35,198 nucleotides of DNA. Source: Campylobacterales bacterium (GTDB taxonomy: Bacteria; Campylobacterota; Campylobacteria; Campylobacterales; Sulfurovaceae). The position numbers were made by a program, and so were the translations under genes. Shown in pieces: positions 1 to 7,684 of the stretch. The stretch lies in contig JAJRRK010000071.1 in assembly GCA_024279555.1 (NCBI GenBank), positions 1-35,198 of the forward strand, written 5' to 3'. Below the pieces are notes generated by a model. That model had not been told where the DNA came from. It did not search any database and was given only the letters and a program-made list of their open reading frames with translations. Position 1 is the stretch's first letter; each line of letters begins with the position of its first letter.

Positions 1-27
1 ATTATACATCAACCTTTATTGAATCTA

Positions 28-36
28 TGTTAAAAT
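28..36 (+). promoter_or_regulatory. Extended -10 promoter for the lipoprotein gene
   Basis: TGT-TAAAAT matches an extended -10 element (TGn followed by a -10 hexamer with one mismatch to TATAAT). It lies 27 bp before the lipoprotein ATG, leaving room for an AAGGAGA Shine-Dalgarno at about 52-58. No good -35 box is visible, which is usual for sigma70 promoters in Campylobacterota. Assignment is by inspection only. Confidence 0.4.
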
Positions 37-63
37 CCATGCAACCCAAGTGAAGGAGAGACA

Positions 64-579
64 ATGCGTATGATCGCATGGGCAGTTGTATCTGCCGCAC
101 TGTTGACTGCCTGTACGAACACGGAGCAGGAAGCACTCCTTGCACAGTATCAGAAGAACAGACACTACCATAAACAGCTTCTCAAGACAGAGAAGGTACA
201 ACTTTATGATGGCAATCTGACCAAAGTAGCATTAACCGCAACCTACCTCAATCCTGCTTCGTCTGAACAAAATGCTACAGAGGATGAACGTTTCATCATA
301 GGGCTCTATATGGAAGATGCCCTTGAAAAGAGTGGTCACTATGACTTTAACCTTTCTCTTGACGGGGAAGCACCCAGAGAAGTTCTGCCGCTTACACATA
401 GAGACAGCAGGCTTAAAAACCTCTCTTTTATCTCGGAATGGAACCACTATTTTCTTGTGACATTCCCCCATATTTCCAAGAATAGGTTCAAACTTGTATT
501 TGAGAGTGAAACATATGGAAAAGGGGAGCTGGACTTTGCCAAGAAGGCAAAATATATTTTCTCAAAAAAAGCCTTCTGA
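64..579 (+). CDS. Putative outer-membrane or periplasmic lipoprotein
   Basis: A 171-residue protein with a short signal peptide ending in a lipobox (L-L-T-A-C, lipidated Cys17), so it should be processed by Lgt/LspA and anchored in a membrane on the periplasmic side. The next residues are T-N-T, not Asp, which under the E. coli +2 rule favours the outer membrane, though that rule is untested here. The mature part has a charged, probably helical stretch (about 20-45) and then alternating hydrophobic residues suggesting a beta-rich domain. I recognise no family. The start is supported by GAAGGAG about 6 bp upstream. It converges with the lytic transglycosylase gene, whose stop lies 2 bp away. 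Function unknown. Confidence 0.8.
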   Translation: MRMIAWAVVSAALLTACTNTEQEALLAQYQKNRHYHKQLLKTEKVQLYDGNLTKVALTATYLNPASSEQNATEDERFIIGLYMEDALEKSGHYDFNLSLDGEAPREVLPLTHRDSRLKNLSFISEWNHYFLVTFPHISKNRFKLVFESETYGKGELDFAKKAKYIFSKKAF

Positions 580-581
580 GT

Positions 582-1868
582 CTATTTCCTGAAACGGTCT
601 GTCAAATAGGGGTCGGTAAGTGTTTTGATAAACGGAAGCAGCCTCATCGGTTTGCCCAGTTTGTTCATGTAGATGACGTAGTTGGTCAAAACACGCTTGC
701 CGTACTCTCTTGCCTCGACATTACTCATCTTTTCCATACTTAGATAGGGCTCAAATGGTCCGGGTCTGAAATTGCCACGTTTACGGATAAGTTTTTTGGT
801 AAAGCCTATGCCGCCATTATAGGCGTAAGCGATGAAAAGCGGATGGTAGAGATATTTGGTGAGATAATCAAGATGATAGTTTGCATAGTCGATTGCCTTG
901 TAGGGGTTGAATATCTCATCATAGTCGATGCGTTCTCCTTTTTGTTTGGCGACATGGTCGATGAGAAACGGCATAAACTGCATCATCCCCAGTGCAAAGG
1001 AGCGAGAAACGGCAGAAGGAACAAAGCGGCTCTCCTGTCTTGCAATGGCATAGATAAGTGCCTGACGTTCGATGGGAAACCGCTTCATGAAATCACGATA
1101 GGGCATGGGGAAATAACTTTTGGTGTAATTACATGCACGTGCTTTGATATAGGTATGCATACCGATGGTCTCCTGTGATTCACAATCTTCGGCAAGATCA
1201 TCCAGATCGACATTTCCAGAGAAGAGTTTCCGCTTTATTTTTGCCCAGTCAATGGGATCTTCGGCATCGATGCCCCACACACTTTTTTGGGAGACCTTCG
1301 GGGTGATGATCGTTCGGGGATACTTGTCTCCCGTCATATCTGCTGCCAGAAGAGTGTACATATTGATATGATAGCTTTGTTTCAATTTGAGCAGATAGCT
1401 TTTGTTCTTCGTTACCAGATAGAGCCAGAAAAGGGCTTTGTCCTTCTCCCAACGCTCCTCATAGATACGGTAGGCGGAATTGAAGTATTGCGCGGCGAGT
1501 TTAAGCTGCCGCTTCTGTACCATGGAAATCCCTTTTTTAAAGGCGAAGTTTCCCTGTGCACGGTTTTTCCATGTGTCAGCATCACCATTTTTGTAGCGGA
1601 TGGGTGTGGGTTTGAAACTGGGGTATGAGCCTGTTTTTTTCCGATAGGCTGTTTTCAGTTTCTTGTTCAGGGAGTTGGCTTCCCGGATGATGGCGCGTGC
1701 TTCGGCGGCAGTGGTACTGCGCTGTCTGAGAAAACGCCAGATGTAGTAGTCCTTTTCAACGCTCTGTGGCATACTGTGTATCTGACTGTAGGAGAAGTGT
1801 TTTGCCTGCAAGAGGCTCCCCGCCAGCAGTAGTATTGTCAGCAAAGTAATGAAAGAAGGGTGTCTCAT
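582..1868 (-). CDS. Soluble-lytic-transglycosylase-like murein hydrolase
   Basis: A 428-residue exported protein with an N-terminal signal peptide (about 1-22, ending near L-L-Q-A-K). The long middle region is helical, as in the superhelical part of Slt70. The C-terminal SLT (GH23) domain spans about 265-400. Catalytic Glu279 lies in A-R-Q-E-S-R-F, followed by the family signature G-M-M-Q-F-M-P (about 294-300) and A-Y-N-G-G (about 352-356). It should cleave the MurNAc-GlcNAc bond of peptidoglycan, leaving 1,6-anhydro-MurNAc, in the periplasm. It is shorter than E. coli Slt70 (about 620 residues), as is common in Campylobacterota. It is the last gene of the minus-strand operon, 5 bp after yggT. 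Confidence 0.88.
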   Translation of the reverse strand: MRHPSFITLLTILLLAGSLLQAKHFSYSQIHSMPQSVEKDYYIWRFLRQRSTTAAEARAIIREANSLNKKLKTAYRKKTGSYPSFKPTPIRYKNGDADTWKNRAQGNFAFKKGISMVQKRQLKLAAQYFNSAYRIYEERWEKDKALFWLYLVTKNKSYLLKLKQSYHINMYTLLAADMTGDKYPRTIITPKVSQKSVWGIDAEDPIDWAKIKRKLFSGNVDLDDLAEDCESQETIGMHTYIKARACNYTKSYFPMPYRDFMKRFPIERQALIYAIARQESRFVPSAVSRSFALGMMQFMPFLIDHVAKQKGERIDYDEIFNPYKAIDYANYHLDYLTKYLYHPLFIAYAYNGGIGFTKKLIRKRGNFRPGPFEPYLSMEKMSNVEAREYGKRVLTNYVIYMNKLGKPMRLLPFIKTLTDPYLTDRFRK

Positions 1869-1873
1869 CCGTT

Positions 1874-2152
1874 TTATCCAAACACAAGTTTCATCATAAA
1901 AAGGTCAATGAACTGCAGCCCGAAGATGATCACCAGTGGCGAGAGATCAATACCACCTATGATCAGAAACGGGAACCTGCGCCTGAGCCAGTAGTAAACC
2001 GGCTCTGTCAGACGGTAGAGTACCTGAACGATGGGGTTGCTCGGATCGGGTCGCACGAAACTCAGCAGAGCAGAAATGATAACCACCCAGATATAGAGTG
2101 TGATGACCATATGGATAATGTTGACAACTGAATAGATGAATGCGTCTATCAT
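1874..2152 (-). CDS. YggT family membrane protein
   Basis: A 92-residue integral membrane protein with two hydrophobic segments (about 5-30 and 62-90) separated by a conserved loop containing V-R-P-D-P-S-N-P-I-V and Y-W-L-R-R. This is the YggT (PF02325) pattern of a single unit, whereas E. coli YggT has two. YggT proteins are poorly understood; links to osmotic or ionic stress and to cell-division-proximal membrane functions have been suggested. Its ATG overlaps the stop of the upstream GluRS-like gene (ATGA at 2149-2152), so the two are probably translationally coupled. Confidence 0.85.
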   Translation of the reverse strand: MIDAFIYSVVNIIHMVITLYIWVVIISALLSFVRPDPSNPIVQVLYRLTEPVYYWLRRRFPFLIIGGIDLSPLVIIFGLQFIDLFMMKLVFG

Positions 2153-3408
2153 GAGATTACCTCCAGTAAATAAGATCGGATATAAGGATAGATATCCTGT
2201 AGATCAGGTCCCTGCTGTACCCCTGTCAGCAGCAGACGCAGCGGTGTTTTGAGCTTTTCGCCCTGAAGTCCTGTAGTTTGGGTGACATACGCCTGCAGCT
2301 CCTCGAAGGTCTCGAACATCGGTGCGTCGAGGAGTACCTGCTGAATTTGGCGCATCTGTTTTCTCCAGACACCTTCAAATGACTTGGGTGCCAGGATAGG
2401 GCGTATTTTGGCAGCGAGTTCGTTGATGGTACTTGCCTCTTCGAGGTAGAGTTTTGCCAGTTTCCCGATGTCCGCATCGGCAAAACCAAAGAGCGTAGAG
2501 AGCTGTTTGTCATCCATCATCTGTAGATGCGCACGATTGATAGTGTGCAGTTCTTCAAGCTCGAAAACCACAGGTGTTTGGGGTGCATCTTCGAGTTTAA
2601 ACCATTCGATCGCTTCGGGAAAATAGAATATCTCTTTGGGCACATCGGTCGTGCTCAGAAGCAGCAGGTAGTTGATGATGGCATCGGGGATGAAGCCCTC
2701 GGCAAAGAGTCGCAGGAGCGAAAACGTGTCATCCTCGGCGAGTATCGTCCCCTTTTTGTTCACCAGTGAAGCGAGGTGTGCGTAGTGGCAGACTTCATTG
2801 TAGCCGAGCATCTCTTTGATGTAGACCTGCTTTGCGGTAGATTGTATCTTCTGGGCACTCTCAATGACCAGATCCACCCCGCTGAGCATATCAGCACAGG
2901 CAGCGGCAAAGTCGGAAGTGGGGGAGGCATCGCTGCGAAGGATGACAAAACTGTCGATCTCGTCGGGTGCAGTGATCACTTTGCCCTGTATCATATCGTG
3001 ATAGACGACACGCTCTTGCGGCTTTTGTACCCTGACGACAAATGATTCGCCACTCTCTTCGAGTCGGTTGTAGTCGCCTTTGTCACGTGAGAGACATTCA
3101 CCGTTACACTGATCACTTTTGCAGGTACAGACAAAGGCTTTCCCTTCTTCGAAAAGCCGGATAGCGAGGGTCTGATGAAGGTGTGTGTGTTCGCTCTGAT
3201 GATGGACACGGTCGTGGATGACAGCAAACTTCTCGAGAATCTGCATGATCTCGGTATCCTTGCCTTCGATAACTGCTTCTTTGTTCGTGTCGTTGATACG
3301 TACGAGAAACGGTACATTTTTCTGTTTTGCCACAAGGTAGTTGACCAGTGCGATACGTAGTTGGTCGATGTGCATATCACCTGTGGGTGAAGGCGCGAAT
3401 CTCAGCAT
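2149..3408 (-). CDS. GluRS2-like protein with lost catalytic motifs (pseudo-synthetase)
   Basis: A 419-residue protein aligning end to end (from memory) with the second glutamyl-tRNA synthetase (GltX2) of Campylobacterota, from F-A-P-S-P-T-G-D-M-H at the N-terminus to the anticodon-binding domain. The ATG at 3408 is chosen because it gives the family N-terminus M-L-R-F-A-P-S-P and has GGAGAGG 6 bp upstream; an in-frame ATG at 3435 adds an unconserved tail. Active-site residues are replaced: HIGN is H13-I-D-Q, R-I-E-D-T-D is R37-I-N-D-T-N, R-G-E-D-H is E183-S-A-Q-K, and KMSKR is I222-L-A-E-D. A Cys cluster (C94, C96, C101, C105) resembles the zinc site of other GluRSs. The protein should not aminoacylate; tRNA binding or a regulatory role is possible. 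The reading frame is intact with SD and promoter, so it is not simply a decayed gene. Confidence 0.85.
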   Translation of the reverse strand: MLRFAPSPTGDMHIDQLRIALVNYLVAKQKNVPFLVRINDTNKEAVIEGKDTEIMQILEKFAVIHDRVHHQSEHTHLHQTLAIRLFEEGKAFVCTCKSDQCNGECLSRDKGDYNRLEESGESFVVRVQKPQERVVYHDMIQGKVITAPDEIDSFVILRSDASPTSDFAAACADMLSGVDLVIESAQKIQSTAKQVYIKEMLGYNEVCHYAHLASLVNKKGTILAEDDTFSLLRLFAEGFIPDAIINYLLLLSTTDVPKEIFYFPEAIEWFKLEDAPQTPVVFELEELHTINRAHLQMMDDKQLSTLFGFADADIGKLAKLYLEEASTINELAAKIRPILAPKSFEGVWRKQMRQIQQVLLDAPMFETFEELQAYVTQTTGLQGEKLKTPLRLLLTGVQQGPDLQDIYPYIRSYLLEVIS

Positions 3409-3436
3409 CTGTTCCTCTCCGGAAATAAAGTACATT

Positions 3437-3442
3437 ATTATA
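3437..3442 (-). promoter_or_regulatory. -10 box for the GluRS-like operon
   Basis: Perfect TATAAT on the minus strand. Transcription would start near 3430, about 22 nt before the ATG at 3408 and just upstream of the GGAGAGG ribosome-binding site. No convincing -35 is seen. It supports expression of the GluRS-like / yggT / slt operon. Confidence 0.5.
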
Positions 3443-3546
3443 GGCTTTTTTGCTTTGGAAAATGATAGTCCACCAAGGTAAACAGAACAATAAGCACAGA
3501 TTGGTTAAAATACACCCTTATTATCGCAGATACAAAGGGTCTATAT

Positions 3547-5808
3547 ATGGCAGCAAAAAGCAAGGATTTCCTACGCAGGATCGTCGAAGAGGATCTGGCT
3601 TCGGGAAAATATAAAGAGATCGTAACACGCTTCCCGCCTGAACCCAACGGTTTTCCACACATCGGACATGCCAAGTCCATTACCATTAACTTTGGGATTG
3701 CCAAAGACTACAACGGACGCTGCCATCTGCGTATGGACGACACCAACCCCACCACGGAAGATACCAAATATGTCGAAGCGCTCAAAGATGCCGTCGAGTG
3801 GCTTGGTTTCAAGTGGGATGGGGATGTGCGTTATACCTCCGACTACTTCGACAAGCTCTACGCCTATGCCATCGAGCTCATCAAAATGGGGAAAGCCTAT
3901 GTCGACAGCTTGGATGAAGAGACGATGCGCAAGTTCAGGGGTACCGTTACCTCCCCGGGGAAACGCAGCAAGTATGCCCAGCGCAGTGTCGAAGAGAACC
4001 TTGACCTGCTCGAACGTATGAAGAACGGTGAGTTCGAGGAGGGTGCCCATGTACTGCGTGCCAAGATCGACATGGCATCGCCCAATATGAAGATGCGCGA
4101 TCCGCTGCTCTACCGTATCCGGCATGCGCACCACTACCGTGCAGGAGACAAGTGGGCGATCTACCCTATGTATGACTTTGCACACTGCCTTTCAGACTAT
4201 ATCGAGGGGATCACCCACTCGTTCTGTACACTGGAGTTTGAGAACAACCGGGAGATCTACGACTGGGTCATCGACACCTTGGGCCTGCCTCCGCCGCGTC
4301 CCTACCAGTACGAGTTCGCCAGACTCAACATTAACTACACGGTGATGAGTAAACGAAAACTGCTCGAGTTGGTAGAAAAGAAGATCGTCAACGGCTGGGA
4401 CGATCCGCGTATGCCGACTATTGCGGGGTATAGGCGAAGAGGGTACACCCCCGAGTCTATCCTCACTTTTTGTGATCAGATCGGTATCGCCAAAGCCAAC
4501 TCGGTCGTGGATGTCTCGCAGCTTGAGTTCTGTATCCGGGATGATCTCAACCCCAAGGTGCCGCGTGTGATGTGTGTGGTCGATCCGCTCAAGGTGACCA
4601 TCGTCAACTATGAAGGCAGTGAAGAGATAGGTGCACCGTACTATCCGCACGATGTCCCCAAAGAGGGCTCGCGTATCATGCCGTTCTCCAAAGAGATCTA
4701 TATCAACCGGGAGGATTTCAGCGAAAATCCGCCCAAGGGGTACTTCCGTCTGACTCCCGATCAGCCGGTACGCCTGAAGTATGCCTATATCATCACCTGT
4801 AAAGAGGTGATCAAAGATGCGGAGGGGAACATCACCGAGATCAAAGCGGAGTACCACCCCGACTCCAAAAGCGGATCAGACACCAGCGGTATCAAGGTCA
4901 AGAGTGCGATCCAGTGGGTAGAAGCCAACAGCGCCAAAAAGGTGGAACTACGGCTTTATGACAGACTCTTCTGTGTCCAAGCACCCCAAGGGATTGAAGA
5001 TATCAATCCTGACTCACTCAAGATCGTCAAAGATGCGCTCATCGAACCGGCGGTCATCACCGAAAAACCTGACGTGCGTTTCCAGTTTGAGCGGGAGGGG
5101 TACTTCTTTGCCGATCCTGTTGACTATAGCGATGAGATGCCTGTTTTCAACAAGATTGTTTCTCTCAAGGATTCATGGGCAAAAAAGAGTAAGGCGCCCG
5201 AAAAACCCAAAGCCCAAAAGCAGAAGACAGCCCCCAAAAAAGCACAGGTTGAGGGAGAAGTGGCTCCAATGAGTGAAGCGGAGCAGGCGCGTTACGACCG
5301 CTACACCAAAGCACTGCAACTCAAGAGTACCGTTGCGGAGATGATCGCCAGAGATGAAAAACTCTCAATATTTTTCGAAGAAGCGCTCAAAGCCTATCAT
5401 GCTCCCGTAAACATTGCCAATATCGTAGCCAATGAAGTCTCAAGGGAGATGAAGCAGCAGGAAAAACTGCTCTTTTCGCCCCAACAAGTTGCGCAACTGG
5501 TAAAAATGATCGATGATGAGACCATCTCGACCAAGATCGCCAAAGAGGTATTTGAAGTGATGGCGCAAAGCGGAGAGGATCCCGAAGCAGTCGTCGCGTC
5601 AAAAGTACTCAAACAGATCAGTGACCCTGCCGAGATCCTGCCGGTCATTGACGAAGTGATCGCCCAAAATCCTGATAATGTGCAAAAATACAAAGAGGGC
5701 AATCAAAAACTGTTCGGTTTCTTCGTCGGACAGGTACTCAAAGCGACCGGGGGCAAGGCAAATCCGAAAGTGGTTAATACACTGGTGAAACAGCAGCTTG
5801 AGGTTTAG
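3547..5808 (+). CDS. glnS: Glutaminyl-tRNA synthetase with C-terminal GatB/YqeY domain
   Basis: A 753-residue class I synthetase that charges tRNA-Gln with glutamine. The GlnRS signature is present: F-P-P-E-P-N-G-F-P-H-I-G-H (HIGH at 38-41), D-D-T-N-P, and V266-M-S-K-R as the KMSKS loop. The catalytic and beta-barrel anticodon-binding domains run to about 540. A Lys/Ala/Pro-rich linker follows (about 545-573), then a 180-residue tail (about 575-753) resembling the C-terminal domain of GatB and YqeY, including the typical G-x-V-M/L-K-A-T-x-G-K-A-N-P segment. A similar appended domain is known in Deinococcus GlnRS, where it aids tRNA-Gln binding. E. coli GlnRS (about 550 residues) lacks it. Most Campylobacterota lack GlnRS and use GluRS2 plus GatCAB, so this gene is probably acquired. 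It is divergent from the GluRS-like gene and converges with the next. Confidence 0.96.
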   Translation: MAAKSKDFLRRIVEEDLASGKYKEIVTRFPPEPNGFPHIGHAKSITINFGIAKDYNGRCHLRMDDTNPTTEDTKYVEALKDAVEWLGFKWDGDVRYTSDYFDKLYAYAIELIKMGKAYVDSLDEETMRKFRGTVTSPGKRSKYAQRSVEENLDLLERMKNGEFEEGAHVLRAKIDMASPNMKMRDPLLYRIRHAHHYRAGDKWAIYPMYDFAHCLSDYIEGITHSFCTLEFENNREIYDWVIDTLGLPPPRPYQYEFARLNINYTVMSKRKLLELVEKKIVNGWDDPRMPTIAGYRRRGYTPESILTFCDQIGIAKANSVVDVSQLEFCIRDDLNPKVPRVMCVVDPLKVTIVNYEGSEEIGAPYYPHDVPKEGSRIMPFSKEIYINREDFSENPPKGYFRLTPDQPVRLKYAYIITCKEVIKDAEGNITEIKAEYHPDSKSGSDTSGIKVKSAIQWVEANSAKKVELRLYDRLFCVQAPQGIEDINPDSLKIVKDALIEPAVITEKPDVRFQFEREGYFFADPVDYSDEMPVFNKIVSLKDSWAKKSKAPEKPKAQKQKTAPKKAQVEGEVAPMSEAEQARYDRYTKALQLKSTVAEMIARDEKLSIFFEEALKAYHAPVNIANIVANEVSREMKQQEKLLFSPQQVAQLVKMIDDETISTKIAKEVFEVMAQSGEDPEAVVASKVLKQISDPAEILPVIDEVIAQNPDNVQKYKEGNQKLFGFFVGQVLKATGGKANPKVVNTLVKQQLEV

Positions 5809-5812
5809 CCGG

Positions 5813-6376
5813 TTAGAAACGCTTATGCCTTACGCCGCCAACCTGCATACGGATCGGCTCTTCTTTATGTAATTGTGATGGCATTGTTACGGTTTTAGGC
5901 AGTGCTTTTGATTTGGTATATTCAGTCTTGATACCCTTTTCATCGACAATAGTCAGTTTGTTATTGTCCAGGAAGGTAATGGTGTTGATGCGAATAGGGT
6001 TGCCTCTCAGGCGTGCCTGATAGGTGCCTGCCAACAATTCGAGAGAGCGTTGGGTAATTGTGCGAGAGACCTCTTTTGCAAAAGGCACCTCTATTTTTTG
6101 GATGACCACCACAAGGGTTGTCACATAGCGTTTCCAAATACCTGAAGCCTTTACCTGCAGATCTTTGATGAAGTGTTCGCCTTTTTTGAGGTTGACCAGA
6201 ATGGTAATGTCGAAGGTGTGATCGGCTTTGAGATTGAGAAACTCTTTTTCCGTGACATGGGTACGGTTTTCGCTGGTCGAAGTGGTGATAGTCTGCCAGT
6301 TACCCACGGTCATGTCATGGACGGGCTCTGCATGAAGCAGCAGAGCAAGAGAAACAAGCGTCAAAAGATGTCGCAT
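5813..6376 (-). CDS. Exported protein of unknown function
   Basis: A 187-residue protein with a clear signal peptide (about 1-16, L-L-L-H-A). The mature region begins H-D-M-T-V-G-N-W-Q-T-I and shows alternating hydrophobic/polar stretches (including G-I-W-K-R-Y and I-T-F-L-D-N-N-K-L-T-I-V-D), suggesting a small beta-barrel such as a lipocalin-like fold; that is a guess from pattern only. The end is basic (R-H-K-R-F). The ATG has AGGA 7 bp upstream. It lies 9 bp after the exonuclease gene on the same strand, so they are probably cotranscribed. It converges with glnS, only 4 bp between stops. Confidence 0.75.
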   Translation of the reverse strand: MRHLLTLVSLALLLHAEPVHDMTVGNWQTITTSTSENRTHVTEKEFLNLKADHTFDITILVNLKKGEHFIKDLQVKASGIWKRYVTTLVVVIQKIEVPFAKEVSRTITQRSLELLAGTYQARLRGNPIRINTITFLDNNKLTIVDEKGIKTEYTKSKALPKTVTMPSQLHKEEPIRMQVGGVRHKRF

Positions 6377-6385
6377 CGTCGCTTC

Positions 6386-7123
6386 CTATCCGAGATACTG
6401 TTTGAGGGTATATTGCATATCCTCATCCAGATCCAGATTTTTGTACATCCACTGCAGGTAGCCCATGTCTTCCCGTGAGATCTCTTCGATGTCGCGGTCT
6501 TTGTATTTACCGAACTTGAAGGTCTTAATGAGCACCGGCGTTTTCGTCAGCTCTGCCATCTTCTGCATCGGGTTGACGCCGGGAAATTGCTCCTGTATCA
6601 GCTGTACCAGTTTTGAGAGCAGCAGTTTCATGACCAGCACATCACCAATGGCATCATGTGCTTTGATGGTGATACCGAGTTTTTCCGCCTCCTGCGCTTC
6701 GGTCTTGTAAAGCTCAAGCGCATAGCGCAGGTATTGAAGCCTGTGGTAGGGCATGTCAGGCAGCAGGTGTCTGGCGCAGCGTACGGTATCGATAAGTGTA
6801 TAGCGGTTGGTAAATCCCTCTTTCTCCAACATGCCCAGATCAAAACCGATATTGTGGGCGATAAGATAGTTCTCTTCACTGTTGTATGTTTCGACTTTCT
6901 GGGAAAAATCGGTTTTGCTGAAGGGGGGCTTGTTCTCTATGACCTCCGGTGTGATGTTGTGCACTTCCATCGCTTCGATGCTGATGGGTACGGATGTGGA
7001 ACAGAGTTCGTCAAAGACTTCGATGTTCTCTCTGTCATGCACGATCATCGCGCCAACCTGGATGATACGGTCATTTTCCTGATTACCTGTGGTTTCTGTG
7101 TCGAAAAGTACATAAACTGCCAT
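6386..7123 (-). CDS. DnaQ-like 3'-5' exonuclease with ExoX-type C-terminal motif
   Basis: A 245-residue DEDDh exonuclease. Exo I is D8-T-E10-T-T-G, Exo II is H90-N-I-G-F-D95, and Exo III is H156-D-A-I-G-D161, so all metal-binding residues and the general-base His are present. A short C-terminal module (about 200-245, F-K-F-G-K-Y-K-D-R-D) resembles the element in ExoX-like nucleases. It could be a proofreading-type exonuclease or a repair nuclease; it is not clearly the replicative epsilon subunit. The ATG at 7123 gives the standard start right before the Exo I strand and has AGGA 9 bp upstream; an ATG at 7195 would add 24 unconserved residues. It is first in a two-gene operon. Confidence 0.85.
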   Translation of the reverse strand: MAVYVLFDTETTGNQENDRIIQVGAMIVHDRENIEVFDELCSTSVPISIEAMEVHNITPEVIENKPPFSKTDFSQKVETYNSEENYLIAHNIGFDLGMLEKEGFTNRYTLIDTVRCARHLLPDMPYHRLQYLRYALELYKTEAQEAEKLGITIKAHDAIGDVLVMKLLLSKLVQLIQEQFPGVNPMQKMAELTKTPVLIKTFKFGKYKDRDIEEISREDMGYLQWMYKNLDLDEDMQYTLKQYLG

Positions 7124-7198
7124 AGTGGATGATCCTGCTGTATTTGAAGTAGAGAAATCATACCCAATTTCCTCTGATACTCCAAATTCAATCACTCA

Positions 7199-7207
7199 TG
7201 GTATAAT
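7199..7207 (+). promoter_or_regulatory. Extended -10 promoter upstream of the NifU-like gene
   Basis: TGG-TATAAT is a perfect extended -10. Transcription would start near 7214, leaving a leader of about 21 nt that includes AGGAG 6 bp before the ATG at 7235. It probably drives the whole plus-strand cluster to 10931. It also lies just upstream of the divergent exonuclease gene. Confidence 0.6.
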
Positions 7208-7234
7208 ATCTCCAAATTAACACAGGAGTCCCTC

Positions 7235-7684
7235 ATGACCGTAGATGAAATAATGATTGAACACATGATGAGCCCGAAGAATTATGGGACACTGCCTCTT
7301 GCCAACGCCGAAGGGATCGGAAAGAACCCGCAAAATGGCGAGAAGGTCGTCATCTATATTCATGTCAAAGAGGATGAAGCAAAACCCTATATCGATGACA
7401 TTGCATTTAAGGCCATTGGGTGTACAACGACCATCGTCGCCGGTTCGATGCTGACCGAGGAGGCAAAAGGACTTACGCTTGACGGTGCACGCAACCTTGT
7501 TGCCGCGACGATGGAGCTGTTGGAGAAGCTCCCCCCTGAAGATGCCGCCTGTTCGGAGATGGTCGCCCTTGCCATCAAGGCGGCGGTCGATACCTACGAG
7601 AAGCGAAAAGAGGAGAGTGACTACCCCGCCATCACCTATCAGGTCACCAATGACTGTACCCCCAAAGAGGAGAACGCCCAATGA
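7235..7684 (+). CDS. NifU/IscU N-terminal-like scaffold protein, first cysteine missing
   Basis: A 149-residue protein matching the IscU/NifU N-terminal fold: M-M-S-P-K-N-Y-G near the start, F-K-A-I-G-C63, and L-P-P-E-D-A-A-C106-S-E-M-V. IscU builds [2Fe-2S] clusters on three cysteines and an Asp. Here the first site, usually N/A-P-x-C-G-D, reads N-P-Q-N34-G-E36, so Cys is Asn and Asp is Glu. Cys63 and Cys106 remain, while the His before Cys106 is Ala. Residues 130-149 form a divergent tail with one Cys. It may hold a cluster differently, act as an iron or sulfur carrier, or have lost scaffold activity. It is first in an operon, overlapping the ferritin-like gene by 4 bp. Confidence 0.75.
   Translation: MTVDEIMIEHMMSPKNYGTLPLANAEGIGKNPQNGEKVVIYIHVKEDEAKPYIDDIAFKAIGCTTTIVAGSMLTEEAKGLTLDGARNLVAATMELLEKLPPEDAACSEMVALAIKAAVDTYEKRKEESDYPAITYQVTNDCTPKEENAQ

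Noticed and set aside
3437-3546. A T-box or tRNA-like regulator between the GluRS-like and glnS genes
   Set aside because: The 138-bp gap contains promoter-like -10 boxes but no T-box core or tRNA-like fold.
3571-4857. Long minus-strand open frames (204 and 221 codons) inside glnS
   Set aside because: They are antisense to a strongly conserved gene, have no family resemblance or ribosome-binding site, and follow from its codon pattern.
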